Positions 17,877-27,084 are shown, numbered from the stretch's first letter. The stretch is DNA of 64,000 bases from Oscillospiraceae bacterium (GCA_021201235.1 JAJQFI010000020.1:62001-126000), one strand, 5' to 3'. Translations and numbers: made by a program. The notes: generated from the letters alone by a model not told the origin.

Positions 17877-17905
17877 TGTAATTGCTCCTTTTTATATTAA
17901 TATGT

Positions 17906-19516
17906 TTAGTCAATATCAAACGGTATATCTTCGCGTCTTGCCTTCTCCATAAGCTCGGCTACTTTGTCCTCTTTCGGGGCTGACGATGCGTCTTTCTTTA
18001 TGCAACGGGCTCTTATGGAATAGGTCTTGCCGGTTATCTCTTTCACAACATCACGAAGCGACTTCGCATTCTCCGGCTTTTTGAAGAGGCTCAGGAAGAA
18101 CTCCGACTGCACCTCTATCATGAGTATGTTTTCGTAATATCTGCCCCTCGATTCGCTCAGTGCTCCTGCACAACCGGGATTCACTTCTGTGAGACGCTCC
18201 AAAACCTCGTCCCACTGCGGGAAGGGGCTCAGCATGTCCTCGGTAATCTGAACCTGCGGCTTCGGCGGCTCCTGAGGCTTTTGTTCCTGAGCAGCCGGTC
18301 TTTTGGGCTTAGCTGTCGGCGCAGACGCTGATTTCACGCCGGTTCTCTTCAATTCTTCTATTTCGTCCTCAAGTGCCGAAATGCGCTTGTTAAGCTCACT
18401 CATCGCGCTGTTGGAAACGCTCACTTCACGCTTCGAGGAGATGTTGCACATGCGGATTACCGCCATCTCGAGGGCTGTTCGCTTCGACGAAGCCGTCGAC
18501 ATCGAGTCGCCGGTGGTCTGGAGTATATCAAGAAGTGAAAGGGTCTTATCGAGCGTCAGCTTCCCCGAAATCTCCTGAAGCTTTTTAAGCTCGTCAGGTA
18601 AGCACCCGAGAAGCTTTTCATTGTCGGGCGAGGTCTCAAGAAGCATTACGTTTCTCAGCTGGAATATAAGCTCATCGCAAAGCCTTGACATATCTTTTGA
18701 TGCCGCGTAGAGCCTGTCTATGTCCGAAAGCACCTTCGCCGATTGCCCCTCGGCAATGCCGTCAAGAATCTCATATAGCGCATATCTGTCGGCGGTTCCC
18801 GAAACTGCGGAAACGGTCGAAACAGTGATGTCGTCGCTCACCGCCATGCACTGATCGAGGATTGAGAGGGCGTCTCTCATCGCACCGTCGGAAATCCTTG
18901 CGATTGCCGTTGCCGCCTCGTCGTCGAGGGTTATCTTCTCCTGCTCGGCTATATAAAGGAGCCTTGCCTTGATGTCCTCAGGCAGAATCCTCCGGAAATC
19001 GAATCTCTGGCATCTCGAAATTATCGTAAGCGGGACTTTGTGGATTTCGGTTGTGGCGAGAATGAACTTGACATGCTCCGGCGGCTCCTCCATGATTTTC
19101 AGAAGCGCGCCCCACGCCTGATTCGAGAGCATGTGCACCTCGTCGATGATGTATACTTTATAGCGTGCCAACTCGGGGGTGTAGACGGTCGATTCGCGGA
19201 GCTCACGGATATCGTCGACGCCGGTGTTCGAGGCGGCATCTATCTCGATGATATCATTCAGAGTGCCGTTATCTGCGGACTGACAGATGTCACACTCAAG
19301 GCAGGGTCGCCCGTCGTGAGGATTGCGGCAGTTGACGGCTTTCGCGAAGATTCTGGCACATGTAGTCTTGCCGGTACCGCGGGAGCCGGTGAAAAGATAG
19401 GCATGAGCGGTCTTGCCCTCGCTTATCTGACACTTGAGCGTGGTGGTTATATGCGGCTGAGAGACAACGTCGTCAAACGTCATCGGTCGCCACTTGCGAT
19501 ATAAAGCCCGGTACAA
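17906..19516 (-). CDS. dnaX: DNA polymerase III subunit gamma/tau
   Basis: A 536-residue clamp-loader ATPase. The TTG at 19516 (LYRALYRKWRP) is selected: GGAGGTGAG lies just before it, and the reading frame upstream of it runs through the SRP RNA. Walker A GSRGTGKTT, a zinc module (CRNP ... CLECDIC), Walker B IIDEVHMLS and the SRC sensor motif ISRCQRF are all present. The C-terminal third is proline/lysine-rich with a tau-like tail. No frameshift signal was identified, though this was not searched exhaustively. First gene of dnaX-ybaB-recR. Confidence 0.96.
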   Translation of the reverse strand: MYRALYRKWRPMTFDDVVSQPHITTTLKCQISEGKTAHAYLFTGSRGTGKTTCARIFAKAVNCRNPHDGRPCLECDICQSADNGTLNDIIEIDAASNTGVDDIRELRESTVYTPELARYKVYIIDEVHMLSNQAWGALLKIMEEPPEHVKFILATTEIHKVPLTIISRCQRFDFRRILPEDIKARLLYIAEQEKITLDDEAATAIARISDGAMRDALSILDQCMAVSDDITVSTVSAVSGTADRYALYEILDGIAEGQSAKVLSDIDRLYAASKDMSRLCDELIFQLRNVMLLETSPDNEKLLGCLPDELKKLQEISGKLTLDKTLSLLDILQTTGDSMSTASSKRTALEMAVIRMCNISSKREVSVSNSAMSELNKRISALEDEIEELKRTGVKSASAPTAKPKRPAAQEQKPQEPPKPQVQITEDMLSPFPQWDEVLERLTEVNPGCAGALSESRGRYYENILMIEVQSEFFLSLFKKPENAKSLRDVVKEITGKTYSIRARCIKKDASSAPKEDKVAELMEKARREDIPFDID

Positions 19517-19536
19517 GATCTCACCTCCAAAAAAAG

Positions 19537-19672
19537 TCCAATCCGACATATAGGCGTGCAGGCGAGACTGTGTCACACGAAGCATTCTGCTTAATGCTGC
19601 TCGGTTCCCCGCCTGACATGGTTCACAGCGCCCCGTTGCACAGGACCCGCACACCTACATCTCGGATTGGCT
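19537..19672 (-). ncRNA. ffs: Signal recognition particle RNA, small bacterial type
   Basis: Read on minus, the core contains GAACCATGTCAGG and the GGGGAACCGAGCAGCA block followed by TTAAGCAG, the conserved helix 8 of SRP RNA that binds Ffh. Outer arms CCAATCCGA and TCGGATTGG close the molecule, giving about 135 nucleotides; exact ends are estimated. No Alu domain is seen. The position just upstream of dnaX is the usual one in Firmicutes. It has its own promoter, and dnaX begins about 20 bases downstream, so dnaX probably depends on read-through. Confidence 0.92.
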
Positions 19673-19684
19673 AACATATCTGAT

Positions 19685-19713
19685 AGTATACCACACTTCC
19701 GCGTCTTTTTCAA
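19685..19713 (-). promoter_or_regulatory. Sigma-A promoter of SRP RNA (and dnaX operon)
   Basis: TTGAAA (19708-19713), 17-bp spacer, TATACT (19685-19690) on the minus strand; initiation is expected near 19678. Confidence 0.82.
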
Positions 19714-19775
19714 GCCCAAAATGCGGTTTTGTTCACTTTCCCCGAAAAAAATTTCATCAAATTGCGGATTGACTA

Positions 19776-19804
19776 TTGCCGAATCGAAAACAATATGATA
19801 TAAT
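19776..19804 (+). promoter_or_regulatory. Promoter of the sugar isomerase/epimerase-like gene
   Basis: TTGCCG (19776-19781), 17-bp spacer, TATAAT (19799-19804), diverging from the SRP RNA promoter. Confidence 0.65.
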
Positions 19805-19863
19805 TATAGCTGAAATCTTGCGAAAGTTTTGTGACAATCGACAAGTGAAGTCAAACGGGGTGC

Positions 19864-20709
19864 ATGGTAAAAATGAGCAGTGTAAAACTATTCTCTTTCG
19901 GCGGCGAGCTTAAGACGGAGCTCAGCGACCAAATTGAAGCGGCAAAGAGAAATAAACTTAACGGGCTTGAGCTCGGCGGAACGGAATTCGGTCCGATTTC
20001 GGACATTTCCTCCGTCGCGGCGTGCCTTATCCGCAAAAAGCTGAACGACTCGGGGCTCGAGGTGCTTTCCCTCGCCACGACCATCGGCAGAATCGGCATC
20101 AAGGACGACTTCGAGGCGCAGATTGAAAAGCTCAAGAACACTCTCGAGGTCTGCCGGGTTCTGGGTGCCGAGAAGGTTCGCATAAGCTCCTTCTTTATCC
20201 CGGGCTTCGAGAAGCCGGAGGACTATAAGCAGCTCGTTATCGACCGCTTGGGGCGGATGAACGAGCTTGCGGGGGCGCACGGCGTGACCCTTTGTCTTGA
20301 GAACAATTCCGGCTGCTACGGCGGCACGGCGGAAAGGTGCCACGAAATCCTCTCAGCTCTCCCGGAGATGGTCGGGGTGTTCAACCCGGCGGAGTTCGTT
20401 AAAGCCGGCGAGGGCGTGATGGCGGACTGGGACCAGCTCCGCTCAAGAATCGCCTATATTCACGTTTCGGACATATCCGAGGACGGCAAGCCGGTTCCGG
20501 CGGGAAGCGGAGTCGCCCACATAAGAGACCTGACCCGCAAATTCATCGAGCGCGGCGGCAGGAACTTTTCGATAGACCCCGGACTCGTCGTAAGGCGCTC
20601 AAACAAGCAAACCGAGCACGAAGGACACAGCTACACCTACAAAAATTCCGACGCGGCATTCGACGCCGCATGCAGTGGTTTTAAAGCAATAATCGGCATC
20701 AGAGACTGA
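19864..20709 (+). CDS. TIM-barrel sugar phosphate isomerase/epimerase family protein
   Basis: A 281-residue protein of the xylose-isomerase-like TIM-barrel superfamily (AP endonuclease family 2). It begins MSSVKLFSFGGEL and carries conserved metal-site segments: LENNSG (Glu), VFNPAEF and YIHVSDI (His/Asp) and a late IDPGLV. The enzyme reaction is not resolved at this level; relatives act on ketoses, inosose or hydroxypyruvate. Two starts are possible (19864 or 19873), and neither has a strong ribosome-binding site. Single-gene unit with its own promoter and terminator. Confidence 0.75.
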   Translation: MVKMSSVKLFSFGGELKTELSDQIEAAKRNKLNGLELGGTEFGPISDISSVAACLIRKKLNDSGLEVLSLATTIGRIGIKDDFEAQIEKLKNTLEVCRVLGAEKVRISSFFIPGFEKPEDYKQLVIDRLGRMNELAGAHGVTLCLENNSGCYGGTAERCHEILSALPEMVGVFNPAEFVKAGEGVMADWDQLRSRIAYIHVSDISEDGKPVPAGSGVAHIRDLTRKFIERGGRNFSIDPGLVVRRSNKQTEHEGHSYTYKNSDAAFDAACSGFKAIIGIRD

Positions 20710-20724
20710 TGCCGATTATTCTTT
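20688..20724 (+). terminator. Intrinsic terminator overlapping the 3' end of the isomerase gene
   Basis: Perfect 15-bp stem AATAATCGGCATCAG (20688-20702) / CTGATGCCGATTATT (20706-20720) with a three-base loop, then CTTTG. The TGA stop lies within the stem. Confidence 0.82.
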
Positions 20725-20755
20725 GCCCCCGTAAGGGGATCCGCAAAATAACGCC

Positions 20756-21379
20756 TTAGTATTCGAAATTGTCCCAAGCCGGGAAGTACTCGCCGTAGTT
20801 TTCGTAGCCTTCGGGGAGATAGGGTTCTATCTCAGCAAGGCGGCTGACGTGAGTAACGACATAGATCCTTGTTGCTCCTGAGATTTCGAGAGGATAAGTC
20901 TCCATCACTTCGCCATCGAAAGTTATAACAACTATATCGCCGGCAGTGATTTCGTCAAAGCTTGTCACTCCACCTGTGATTTCAGCATCATCGCTGAACC
21001 CAACGGTATAAAGTCCTTCGTTGTTTGAGTCTACGGTGTTCAACCCGCAAACTGCAAGACTGTTATCACCAACACTGATTACGAGAGCATAGAAATTCAC
21101 GCCCTCTTCGGGAATATAGTTGGCGATGTCTGAAAGCACGATGTATGAAAGGTCTTCTTCCTCGACAGCTTCGTCCTCCACATCGGGTTCTTCGGTAGGC
21201 TCATACTCGACAGGATTAGCGTCAGGGTCAGCGTCGTCAATTTCTTCGCCGTCTCTGGCCTGGACAAGTCCTCCGCCGACGACCTCGTCATCAGTGTCGT
21301 CTGGGTCTTCGACGAACTGACAGCCGGCAAAGCAGAAAAGCATTGTGATGGCTAACAGGATTGATAGTAATTGTTTCAT
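20756..21379 (-). CDS. Acidic lipoprotein of unknown function
   Basis: A 207-residue protein. ATG at 21379 is selected for its AAAGGA ribosome-binding site and because it starts a signal peptide, MKQLLSILLAITMLFCFAGC (lipobox FAGC). The frame upstream merely runs through a repeat. A long acidic, threonine/valine-rich linker (about residues 22-75, many Asp/Glu) precedes a compact domain with aromatic and glycine residues and an OB/beta-like pattern (GDIVVITFDGEVMETYP). It is not recognised as any named family. A palindromic repeat lies 19 bases upstream of the start, in its leader. Confidence 0.7.
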   Translation of the reverse strand: MKQLLSILLAITMLFCFAGCQFVEDPDDTDDEVVGGGLVQARDGEEIDDADPDANPVEYEPTEEPDVEDEAVEEEDLSYIVLSDIANYIPEEGVNFYALVISVGDNSLAVCGLNTVDSNNEGLYTVGFSDDAEITGGVTSFDEITAGDIVVITFDGEVMETYPLEISGATRIYVVTHVSRLAEIEPYLPEGYENYGEYFPAWDNFEY

Positions 21380-21397
21380 AGTGATTGTCCTTTCTTT

Positions 21398-21508
21398 GGA
21401 AACCCCTCCACCATGCTTCGCATGATCCCCCTTCCCTTTCAGGTGAGGCTGTTTTAGGCTCCCCTGAAAGGGGAGCTGGATGCGCGAAGCGCAGACTGAG
21501 GGGTTTCC
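21398..21508. repeat. MITE-like palindromic repeat, family A (complete copy)
   Basis: A 111-bp element with perfect 10-bp terminal inverted repeats GGAAACCCCT / AGGGGTTTCC and internal stems (GGCTCCCC-TGAAA-GGGGAGC; CATGCTTCGCATG; GCGCGAAGCGC). It has no coding capacity. It lies between the lipoprotein gene and its upstream region. A diverged half copy lies at 50148-50208. Confidence 0.75.
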
Positions 21509-21571
21509 GTACATTTCTACCCATAATACACTTTAAACACCCCGATTATTGCATCGGGGCGAAAAATTTTT

Positions 21572-21952
21572 TTAAATTTTTTCGGTTTCGGCATTTGCCC
21601 GCTCAAAAACCTCTTCCTCGGAAGAAATCGGCTCGGCTTGGATGATTTCGATATCTGTGTCCTCGGGTTTTTCTTCTTCCTTCTTTTCGGCACGCTTGTC
21701 GGCGATGAAGCCGGCGGCTTTGGCGAGGGCTATGACTGTCGGGATGAAATATGCCAGGGTTCTTGCCGCTCTGATTGCAAAGCGGGTCATTCGGATTTTG
21801 CGCTCACGCTTCCTGCGGGCGAGTTCACGGCGGTGCCTCTTATCGGCAAGCCAGCCCCTGACAGCCGCAATCACGGTGGCAATCAGCCCGAGGTTCGCCC
21901 CGACTGCAACTCCCCTGTCTCTGTTTTTGGATTTCTTTGTAACTGTAAGCAT
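21572..21952 (-). CDS. Small basic/acidic membrane protein of unknown function
   Basis: A 126-residue protein starting MLTVTKKSKNRDRG at 21952, where GGGAGGA lies 7 bases upstream. It has a hydrophobic stretch at about residues 16-32, a very basic helix rich in Arg/Lys (residues 35-56), a second hydrophobic stretch (residues 62-82), and a glutamate-rich C-terminus. No family is recognised. It lies alone between a repeat-containing region and the DUF4340/Gld-like ABC operon, with 69 bases to the DUF4340 stop codon. Confidence 0.62.
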   Translation of the reverse strand: MLTVTKKSKNRDRGVAVGANLGLIATVIAAVRGWLADKRHRRELARRKRERKIRMTRFAIRAARTLAYFIPTVIALAKAAGFIADKRAEKKEEEKPEDTDIEIIQAEPISSEEEVFERANAETEKI

Positions 21953-22021
21953 GACTGTTCCTCCCGAATCTGTTACTGATATTATAATAGAGCATCGGGA
22001 GGAAAATGTCAAGCCACAAGG

Positions 22022-23536
22022 TTACAGAACTATCGAATTGATGGTCTCTATCAAATCTACTACAGACGAACGAGCGACCAATGAAGTCGGTTCACCGTTG
22101 ATTACTGCAAGGCAATAGGTGCCGTCGTAGCGGTAGAGCTCGACCGTGACTTCGGGGTAGTTCTCGTTGTCGAGATAGGCGGTGAATGAAAGTTCAAGCT
22201 TGCCGTCGGCTTCCTCGTCGGTATAGCTCTCGGCGGTTACTGCGTCGATTGCCGATTCGATGTCGTCGATATCGACTTCCACTCTGTAGTTTTCGATGTC
22301 GTCGTCTTCCGAAAGGCTGTCGGCGTCGATGGCCTCGCCGTCATGGTAGTAATAATAAACTCTGTCGGATTCTTCGTCGTCGGGGTCGGAAAGTTCGGAA
22401 TAGATGGTGTAGGTGACATCCTCGATGGTGAAATCGAGCTGATAAATGCTCGAGTAGTCGGCTGTCAGTACCTCGGCGTGGCGGAAATCGTCATACGAGC
22501 AAGCGATGAGATAATTGTATCTGTTCGAGGCGAGCTCATAGATAATCTGCGAGTCGTTCACACGAACATAGAGGCTGAGGCTCGAGATGTCGACCTCGGC
22601 ATCTTCGTCCTCCGAGTCTTCAAGCTCTTCCTGAGCCTCGGCGAGCTCGTCCTGATTTACGCCGATGGTGAGGGTGACGGTTTCGGTGGTGGTCGTCTCC
22701 TCGCCGTCGTCATCCGTTTCGGTCACGGGATAGTCGACGGTGATAGTCAATACGGGATTGTTCATGCCGTAGAGCTCGAGCTCGTCCTCCGTAGCGTTGT
22801 AGGTCACATAATCGCTCAAGCCTGTGTTTCTGATGTAACCCAAGTATGTCTCAATATTGTCTGTATCGAGCGGCAAGTCGCTGTCCGAAACGAAATAGGT
22901 GTCGTCCGAGCAGTAGGTGTTCGAGCTGTCCTCTTCGAAATAGATTGAATAGTTCTCGACGCCGGTGAAGGTGATGTCGGTCGCCTCTGTGAATGAGCCG
23001 ATTGTGTCGTCCTCAATCATGTCGCTGAGCTCAACGTCGTAGGTGTCATACGGGTCGACAACCGCCAGATAGACGTTGCCGTCGCCGATGGAGACGTAGC
23101 GCTCGCTGTCAAGAGTCGAGAAGTTGCCGAGGGTTATTTCATACGAGGTCTCGTCGTCAAGAGTTATGTTTATAGTCATGACGGGGTTGTCAAGACCGTA
23201 CTGTGAGTAGTCGTCGACCTCTTCGATGATGAAGTCGGCTTCGTATTCTTCGAAAATGCTGAGGAGATTTTCGATTTCCGTGGTACTCGTCGGGAAGCCG
23301 TCGTCATCGTCATAAACCCAAGCTCCGGTTTCGGAGTCGAGGGTGAAGCCGAGGGTTGTGTCATCCACTTCCCAAGAAACTGCGGCTACGCTGTCGGTTG
23401 AAATTGCAAGAACTATCTCGTTCGAGTTCTGAATCTGCTCCTGTTTTTCGTTATAGAGGGACACGAGGAAGGTCGCCACGCAGAGAACCACGAGGACCAC
23501 GAGCAGAATTACTATTCTTCTTACTCTTTTCGTCAT
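22022..23536 (-). CDS. DUF4340 membrane-anchored protein
   Basis: A 504-residue protein with one N-terminal transmembrane helix (about residues 7-28) and a long, strongly acidic extracytoplasmic part. Two repeated patterns, YGLDNPVMTINITL and YGMNNPVLTITVDY, are the characteristic DUF4340 signature. Its start overlaps the upstream GldG-like gene by 4 bases, and DUF4340 proteins are often encoded with GldA/F/G-type transporters. It is probably the extracytoplasmic partner of this ABC system. Function is unknown. Confidence 0.82.
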   Translation of the reverse strand: MTKRVRRIVILLVVLVVLCVATFLVSLYNEKQEQIQNSNEIVLAISTDSVAAVSWEVDDTTLGFTLDSETGAWVYDDDDGFPTSTTEIENLLSIFEEYEADFIIEEVDDYSQYGLDNPVMTINITLDDETSYEITLGNFSTLDSERYVSIGDGNVYLAVVDPYDTYDVELSDMIEDDTIGSFTEATDITFTGVENYSIYFEEDSSNTYCSDDTYFVSDSDLPLDTDNIETYLGYIRNTGLSDYVTYNATEDELELYGMNNPVLTITVDYPVTETDDDGEETTTTETVTLTIGVNQDELAEAQEELEDSEDEDAEVDISSLSLYVRVNDSQIIYELASNRYNYLIACSYDDFRHAEVLTADYSSIYQLDFTIEDVTYTIYSELSDPDDEESDRVYYYYHDGEAIDADSLSEDDDIENYRVEVDIDDIESAIDAVTAESYTDEEADGKLELSFTAYLDNENYPEVTVELYRYDGTYCLAVINGEPTSLVARSSVVDLIETINSIVL

Positions 23537-24978
23537 TTCTGCGCCCTCCTTCTTCTGACAAGAACAACAATGCCGATGCCGATATAGATTATCGGGATGA
23601 TGCCTATCATGAGGATTTTAAGCCATGATGCGGTCGATTCCGAGATTGTGAGGTAGCTGTAATCGAGCGAACGACTGCTGATTGCAAGAGCTTCCCTCTC
23701 GCCTATCATGTCGGAAATGGCGTTGATTGCGAGGTCGACGTTTGCGCCGGAGGAATAGGAGTTATAGTACTCATCAAGGAACGCCGCCGCTGAAATCCAG
23801 ACCATGCGTCCGCCCTCGTTGCTCTCGATTGAAACCGCAACGGAGAACGGTCCGTCGATGTCGCCCTTTTCCTCTTCATAGGTGTCAAGGGCATAGCCGG
23901 CAATCTTACTAAACGATGTGTCCGAAGTCGTCAGGAGCGAGGTTACGGTGCCGTATTCGTTCGAATCGGAAATTGTGAGTCCCGAGGAGATGCAGAGCAC
24001 CGCATAGTAATTCTCGTCAATAAGGGCATCGGTGATATCGGTGCTCTCGATGTTCGGAAGGAGGAGATACGGATAATAAGCATAGTTGTTTCTGTCCGCT
24101 TCGACCACTACGCCCTCTTCAACGGTCACGCCGTAGTATTCAAGAAGGCTGTTGAGGTTCGTGAATGTAACATCGGAAAGCGGTCCTGCGATTACCATCA
24201 GCTTACCGCCGTTATAGGCCCATTCAGAAAGCATCGTTGCTTCATCTTCCGATATATCGCTCTGGGGCTCGTAAATCAGTACGCAGTCGGCATCCTCGGG
24301 AATTTCGTCGACCGTCAGAAGCGAAAGGGACTCGGTCTCGATGTTCGACTTCTCGACCTGCTCGGCGAATGTCTCGGGCAAATCAAGCTCGCCGTGACCC
24401 TCGATTATATACATCTTGGGTAAATCTTCGGTTACGACATAGTCGATGGCGGAGGTTATCGAGCCTTCACCGTCGAACGAGCTCGTCACTGAAAGACTGC
24501 CGCTGTAGACGCTGTATTCCTGCTGATAGATATCCGACCAAGGGATATAGCGATATCTGTCGCCGCACTCGACGACAAGGCTGTTGTTCGAGACGCCCTC
24601 GTCGGTGTATTGCTCCGCAAATGTCGGATAGACATCGGGGTTCCTCTTGACGACGGTTATGTGGTCGGAAAGGCTCTCATACTTCGCCAACAGGTTCTCA
24701 AGAATCGTGTTTTCCTCACCCGACTGGACTATCCAGTAGATGGTTACGTCGTCCTCAAGATTATTGAGCACTACTTTTGTATTGCTCGTGGCCGAATAAA
24801 GCTGAGATGAACTGATGTCGAGCTGTGTCCATGTGGACGGGAGCGTCGACGCAAGCACATTCACTACAATCAGAACCGCCAGAACAACCGCCGTTATAAT
24901 CAGCGAGTAGCTTCCGCCTTGGAAAGCAAGACGGTTAAGCGTGTTTCTCGAGTTCTTATTTTCACTATTCTTTCCCAT
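23533..24978 (-). CDS. GldG-family ABC transporter auxiliary protein
   Basis: A 481-residue protein: an N-terminal transmembrane helix (about 27-48), a large extracytoplasmic domain with the GldG-type segments (QSGEENTILENLLAKYESLS, IIEGHGE, GGKLMVIAGP), and a C-terminal helix followed by RRRRAQK. Known GldG proteins work with GldA and GldF in Bacteroidota gliding, but homologous clusters occur widely without gliding. It overlaps the permease gene by one base and the DUF4340 gene by four. Confidence 0.85.
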   Translation of the reverse strand: MGKNSENKNSRNTLNRLAFQGGSYSLIITAVVLAVLIVVNVLASTLPSTWTQLDISSSQLYSATSNTKVVLNNLEDDVTIYWIVQSGEENTILENLLAKYESLSDHITVVKRNPDVYPTFAEQYTDEGVSNNSLVVECGDRYRYIPWSDIYQQEYSVYSGSLSVTSSFDGEGSITSAIDYVVTEDLPKMYIIEGHGELDLPETFAEQVEKSNIETESLSLLTVDEIPEDADCVLIYEPQSDISEDEATMLSEWAYNGGKLMVIAGPLSDVTFTNLNSLLEYYGVTVEEGVVVEADRNNYAYYPYLLLPNIESTDITDALIDENYYAVLCISSGLTISDSNEYGTVTSLLTTSDTSFSKIAGYALDTYEEEKGDIDGPFSVAVSIESNEGGRMVWISAAAFLDEYYNSYSSGANVDLAINAISDMIGEREALAISSRSLDYSYLTISESTASWLKILMIGIIPIIYIGIGIVVLVRRRRAQK

Positions 24979-25841
24979 CAGTTATACCTCCTCTTTTCAA
25001 GCGACTGCACCGTCAGGAACAGGAAGAAGACAATCACCGTGAGATAATAGATAATGGCGGTAACGTCGAAGATGCCGTCGATGAAGACGTAGAATCTTTC
25101 AAACAGCGAAAGCTGAGCCATGATATTCGGCACCAAGCCCTCGAACATCGAGCTGTCGATGATGAAGAGCATCATGATTATCGCCACCAACGCAAGACCT
25201 ATGGTATAGGCGACATTGTCATTCTTCGTTAAGTACCGAATCAGGAACGCAAAGAGCACCGCTATGACGGCGAGTGTGATTGCGCTTCCGAAGGCGGTTG
25301 CGGAGACATATTCGGAAATGGTCACGCTGTAATAGTTGAAGAGGATTACCGCCAGGCTTATTCCTGCGGCGATGCCCTGATTTTCCGTCAAGGATGAGAT
25401 GAACGTGCCGATTGCAATAAGAGCGGCACCCATCATGAAGAAGGCGAATATCGAGCCGTAGGAGGTCGGGAGATAAACGTCGCCGTACTGTGCAAATATC
25501 AGCGGATAGATGCTCACAACGCAAAGCGGAATCAGGAATACTGTCAGAAGCGACAGATACTTGCCTATTACAACCTGAGTGGTCGTTATCGGAAGCGCAT
25601 AAAGGAGCTGGTCTGTCTTCTGGCGCTTCTCCTCCGCAACTACCCTCATGGTCAGGATAGGCACGATTATTATGAGCACCAGACAGCCGTAGTAGAGAAC
25701 ATATTCAAAGTTCGCTATCGTCTGGTTGATGTTATAGATCATTGCGCCGACGCCGGTTATGATCAGCAGGAATGCGCCGAAGAAATAGGCAGTCAGCGAA
25801 TGGAAATAGCTTTTCAGCTCATGCTTCAGTACTGCTATCAT
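24978..25841 (-). CDS. ABC-2 type permease, GldF-like
   Basis: A 287-residue membrane protein with six predicted helices, starting MIAVLKHELKSYFHSLTAY, typical of ABC-2/GldF permeases. ATG at 25841 with an upstream GAGG is selected; a GTG five codons earlier is possible. The segment RVVAEEKRQKTDQLLYALP is the usual cytosolic coupling motif of the family. It overlaps the ATPase gene by 23 bases. Substrate unknown. Confidence 0.85.
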   Translation of the reverse strand: MIAVLKHELKSYFHSLTAYFFGAFLLIITGVGAMIYNINQTIANFEYVLYYGCLVLIIIVPILTMRVVAEEKRQKTDQLLYALPITTTQVVIGKYLSLLTVFLIPLCVVSIYPLIFAQYGDVYLPTSYGSIFAFFMMGAALIAIGTFISSLTENQGIAAGISLAVILFNYYSVTISEYVSATAFGSAITLAVIAVLFAFLIRYLTKNDNVAYTIGLALVAIIMMLFIIDSSMFEGLVPNIMAQLSLFERFYVFIDGIFDVTAIIYYLTVIVFFLFLTVQSLEKRRYN

Positions 25842-26883
25842 CTGCTTCAACCTCACTTTCTTCGGATTTTTCGTCTGTTGTTTCGGAAGTCTCGGGAGCT
25901 TCGTGCTCTGTCTCTTCCGTAGCTTCGGTATTTTCGGGAGCAGTATCTTCCGTCAGCTCGATAAATACGTCCTCAAGATTTACCTGCTTCAACGCCATCT
26001 CAAGAAGAACTATGTCATTGTCCACGAACGCCTTGAAGAGCTGACGCGACATGTCGTAGATTTCCTTCATGTCGGTCTTTATATGGACGGTTGTATAGGC
26101 TTCGCTCTCCTGCTTCTCGGGATATGTCAATTCCGTAATGCCGGAAAGTCCCGCAAGAATCTCTTCGACTTTTTGCTTCTTCGCCTCTGCCGTGAGTGTA
26201 ATCTCGTTCGGAGTGAGAAGCGTGTGCATCAGCTTCTCCGGCTCGCCGAGAGCGACGAGCTTGCCGTGCGCTATTATCAGAATTTCGTCGCAGATGGTCT
26301 GAACCTCGGAAAGGATATGCGAGCTGAAAATAACGGTGTGGTGCTGACCGAGCTCTTTTATGAGGTCTCTTATCTCGATAATCTGAATCGGGTCGAGACC
26401 TACCGTCGGCTCGTCAAGGATTATGACCTTCGGGTCGCCCAAGAGCGCCTGTGCGATTCCGACACGCTGTTTATAGCCCTTCGAAAGTGCCGAGATGCGG
26501 CGATTGCGCATTTCGGTAATCTTCGTCTGCTCCATTACCTCCTCGACCTGACGCTTCAGCTCTGCGCCCTTGATGCCCTTCGCCTCGCCGACGAATCTCA
26601 GATATTCCTCCGGCGTTTCATTGAGATACAGCGGCGGCTGTTCGGGAAGATAGCCGATAAGCTTCTTTGCCTCGTTAGGCTCATCGAAAATGTCGTGCCC
26701 GTCAATCAGGACCGTTCCGGCGGTTGCCGAAAGACATCCGGTCATGATGTTCATCGTCGTGGTCTTGCCGGCACCGTTGGGACCCAAAAAGCCGTAGACG
26801 TGCCCCTCGTCTATTTCAAACGAGAGGTCATCCACGGCTGTGAAGTTCCCGTAACATTTTGTCAAATGTTCAACCGTTATCAT
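25819..26883 (-). CDS. ABC transporter ATPase, GldA-like
   Basis: A 354-residue ATP-binding protein. Walker A GPNGAGKTT, signature LSKGYKQRVG, Walker B VIILDEPTVGLDP and H-loop SSH lie in the first 200 residues; then comes a long C-terminal extension ending in an acidic Glu/Thr-rich tail (about 50 residues) of low complexity. First gene of the four-gene cluster ATPase, permease, GldG-like, DUF4340. GGAGG lies 7 bases before the ATG. Confidence 0.9.
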   Translation of the reverse strand: MITVEHLTKCYGNFTAVDDLSFEIDEGHVYGFLGPNGAGKTTTMNIMTGCLSATAGTVLIDGHDIFDEPNEAKKLIGYLPEQPPLYLNETPEEYLRFVGEAKGIKGAELKRQVEEVMEQTKITEMRNRRISALSKGYKQRVGIAQALLGDPKVIILDEPTVGLDPIQIIEIRDLIKELGQHHTVIFSSHILSEVQTICDEILIIAHGKLVALGEPEKLMHTLLTPNEITLTAEAKKQKVEEILAGLSGITELTYPEKQESEAYTTVHIKTDMKEIYDMSRQLFKAFVDNDIVLLEMALKQVNLEDVFIELTEDTAPENTEATEETEHEAPETSETTDEKSEESEVEADDSSTEA

Positions 26884-27084
26884 ACATTAACCTCCAGTAT
26901 ACTTTAAGAATGAGTGCAGAATGCACCCATTTATTCTCGTATGATAAACAGTCTACATTAATCTGTTGGCGAAAATTTGACATTCAAGCGAAAACTGTTG
27001 ACATTCATAAGAAATCAATATGAATATTTTTTGTTCTTATGTTCATATCTTCATGGAAATTTCAAAAAAGTGGGCAACAAAAAA

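Noticed and set aside
19517-19654. N-terminal extension of dnaX
   Set aside because: This frame passes through the SRP RNA; the TTG at 19516 with GGAGGTGAG gives a normal DnaX start.
25903-26907. Long plus-strand open frame (334 codons)
   Set aside because: It is the mirror of the GldA-like ATPase, which has complete Walker and signature motifs on minus.
26976-27010. Two TTGACATTCA copies as promoters of an unseen small RNA
   Set aside because: No -10 element lies at proper distance and no terminator or structure follows.
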